Shown here piece after piece: positions 58,346-60,000 of a stretch of DNA of 60,000 bases. Source of the DNA: Cristatella mucedo (lineage: Eukaryota; Bryozoa; Phylactolaemata; Cristatellidae). The notes beneath the pieces were generated by a model. The model did not search any database and had not been told where the DNA came from. It saw nothing but the letters and a program-made list of their open reading frames with translations. The stretch spans positions 6,507,501 to 6,567,500 of the forward strand of contig WPIO01000013.1 of the NCBI GenBank assembly GCA_009760855.2, given 5' to 3'. Within the stretch, counting starts at the first letter, position 1, and the number at the start of each line of letters is the position of its first letter. A program made the translations under genes and the position numbers.

Positions 58346-58879
58346 GAGTTTTAGATGTGGGTTCCAGAGGGCAAGTAACATTCTTAGACTGGACGCAGAG
58401 GACTCTGACATTGCTTCGAAAGAACGGGTCTCGCCGCTTCGGGTGACGCTTTGAGCCTAGAGGAACCTGGCGGTAGATGGGATCAATTTCCTTAGTTTTA
58501 ATCCGAGGACACGGCTATCCAAACGGCATCGGCAGTTTACGATAGGATATATTCAAGTGGCCTCCTACAGCGGCATCCAGCCCATCGTGTCGGCTTTCAA
58601 TAATTTGTCATTCTGGTGCGATGTGTATTTCAATAAGAATGAATCTCCCGCAGCAGCATCCATCGATGGCTTTTTCAGTGCTCTAGTGAAGATCGCAGCA
58701 CACTATCTATGCGATCGGAGTGCTAGTCTCTTGGCGATAGGCAAAATGAGTCGCATTTGCCTAATGCAAATGCGTGCGTGCAAATGAATGGAAGCAAGCG
58801 ATTTCGCGAGCGGCCACGGGTCCTGGCCTCTTAGCAATCAAACGTAAACAGGGGTGGTAACCCCGAGGCCCACTGAGCA
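58346..58879. other. Unclassified DNA
   Basis: The plus frame 58557-58787 has no recognised motif. Confidence 0.35.
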
Positions 58880-59343
58880 GGTCCTGACTCTTCCGTTCAG
58901 AGCCACGATGCGCCGCTCGCTGTAGCGCCACCGCAGCAGCGAGCGGCGCTATAGCGAGCGGCTGTCGCCCCGCTCGCTTTGTGCGGCTGATGCGTAAGCA
59001 CCAGCACAAGCACGCAAAGATGTAGCCGAATTTTCGTCGAAGCATCTCCATCCGCCCCGTCATCTGTCGAGTGCGAGAAGGATGACTCCTCCTCCGAGTG
59101 CAACATGCCCTGCGCTTACTCGATTTGCTGCTGCTGCTGCCGTGGCAACAGACATTCATTCCTCCGCCGAGTGACGCAGCCGCTCTGCCTGTCGCGGCCG
59201 ACGCCGCGGCGCGGCCTATAAGGAGCCAGGCACGAGCTCCCGCCCCAGCTCTCTCCGATGTTGCGGGAACGGAAGCGGGCTCGCTCGCGCGTAAGCCCGC
59301 GCGGGGTTCCGCAATGGCCGCCGCAGTGGCCGCCGCAGTGGCT
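58880..59343. other. CpG-island edge, probable 3' flank of the next gene
   Basis: GC-rich. A TATAAGG at about 59217 could be a plus-strand TATA-like site, but it also lies in the 3' flank of the minus-strand reading frame. Confidence 0.35.
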
Positions 59344-60000
59344 TCAGCTCTGCGGCCCGGCCTCGCGCTTGCCCATAGCTTCGTCGGCGAGCAGCAGCAG
59401 AGCCTCGAGCAGCTGGCCGACGAGCGTGTGCGCCATTTCCACCACTAGCCACCCGTTGTCCACCAACCACGCGGCCGCCGCCGCCGCCGCAGGAGAGCCG
59501 GGAGAAACCGACGGCGCGGCAGGTGGCCGCGCTTCAACCACCCCCTCGTCGTCGTCGTCGATGTCATCCGTCTGGACAGCTGCGTCGACGACGGCGGCGG
59601 CGACGGGGCAGCAGGCCCTAGGCGAGCGGCAGCGCGGACGGGCGGCGCTCGGCCGGCCGCCGGCGCCGGACCCACCGGCTAGAGCGGCGGCGGCATCGAC
59701 GCCGCGCCGCGCCGCGGGAGCACCGCCGCTCAACGAGCCGGCTCGGTGCTCAGCCGAAGGCGGCTGCTCCGACGTCGTAGCGCTGCTTCTCGGGGCGCTT
59801 TTGCCGTCTCTGTCCACGCTCCGCGGCGGCACCGCATCGGTCCGCCGCCGCCCGGGCGTGGACCTGGCTGCCGCGTTTGAATGCGATGCGGCCAGCTTTA
59901 GCGCGGCGGCGGCGGCGCTCGGCGGGCGCTCGGAGGCGGCGCCGGATGCGGCAGCAGCCCGCTGCACGATGGTGGTCACCAGAATGCTCGTAGCTGGCGA
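59344..60000 (-). CDS. 3' part of an unidentified gene (partial, runs off the window)
   Basis: A minus-strand frame open from the window edge to a TGA at 59344-59346, at least 218 codons. No ATG exists in the N-terminal part (only two internal Met near the C terminus), so the start lies beyond 60000 or in another exon. The N-terminal two-thirds is Ala/Ser/Pro-rich; then come an acidic patch (VQTDDIDDDDEG), a poly-Ala run and a hydrophobic C terminus (VEMAHTLVGQLLEALLLLAD, then EAMGKREAGPQS), which looks helical. GC-ending codons and a balanced C-terminal composition support coding more than on the plus strand. I do not recognise the family. Splicing cannot be excluded. Confidence 0.4.
   Translation of the reverse strand, partial: SPATSILVTTIVQRAAAASGAASERPPSAAAAALKLAASHSNAAARSTPGRRRTDAVPPRSVDRDGKSAPRSSATTSEQPPSAEHRAGSLSGGAPAARRGVDAAAALAGGSGAGGRPSAARPRCRSPRACCPVAAAVVDAAVQTDDIDDDDEGVVEARPPAAPSVSPGSPAAAAAAAWLVDNGWLVVEMAHTLVGQLLEALLLLADEAMGKREAGPQS

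Noticed and set aside
59098-59448. 116-codon plus-strand frame with a leucine-rich start
   Set aside because: Begins at GTG and overlaps the better-supported minus-strand frame.

Overview
This window reads as nuclear DNA from an invertebrate animal, most likely a bilaterian. The signs are a single-exon animal-type biogenic-amine receptor, nuclear-type tRNA-Trp genes with poly-T Pol III terminators, many broken copies of non-LTR retrotransposons with CR1/L2-like protein sequence, tRNA-derived SINEs, long microsatellites and discrete GC-rich CpG islands. I cannot name the species. There are no bacterial-style operons, and almost every open reading frame outside the islands is either retrotransposon debris or chance.

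Layout. 1-20 kb: microsatellites, unclassified DNA, and fragments of two LINE families. I call them family A (3' UTR ending in a short hairpin plus an (ATT)n tail) and family B (3' end ending near GAGATACATT). SINE copies are scattered among them. 19.4-25.6 kb: three tRNA-Trp(CCA) genes; the second and third lie in diverged copies of a roughly 1.75-kb repeated unit that has been invaded by family A. 26-32.2 kb: more A and B copies, including one A copy with good reverse transcriptase motifs that carries a nested B insertion and an in-frame 81-bp tandem duplication. 32.25-34.9 kb: a degenerate tandem array of about 15 units averaging about 170 bp, which no transposon here explains. 35-39 kb: SINEs (one split by a long (TC)n tract) and decayed LINE A. 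39-41 kb and 42.7-46.7 kb: CpG islands. The second contains the one confident protein-coding gene, an intronless D1-like dopamine receptor (44595-46181), preceded by a consensus CRE, repeated homeodomain-like motifs and strong GC-rich hairpins. 46.8-58.3 kb: two more units of the 170-bp repeat family, minisatellites, and a nearly complete family A element (about 50.86-54.06 kb) that still shows endonuclease, linker and RT regions. 58.9-60 kb: a third CpG island with what is probably the 3' part of a gene on the minus strand running off the window edge.

How it fits together. The receptor would couple dopamine binding to Gs/cAMP, and a CRE lies in its upstream island. The rest is a record of retrotransposition: nested insertions, a textbook twin-priming inversion (7.8-9.3 kb), tRNA-derived SINEs presumably moved by LINE machinery, and a striking habit of transposon copies spawning short tandem arrays inside themselves. 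I found no clear new multi-gene system. The best leads are the 170-bp array, the repeated tRNA-Trp unit with its small conserved ORF, and the transposon-internal tandem expansions.
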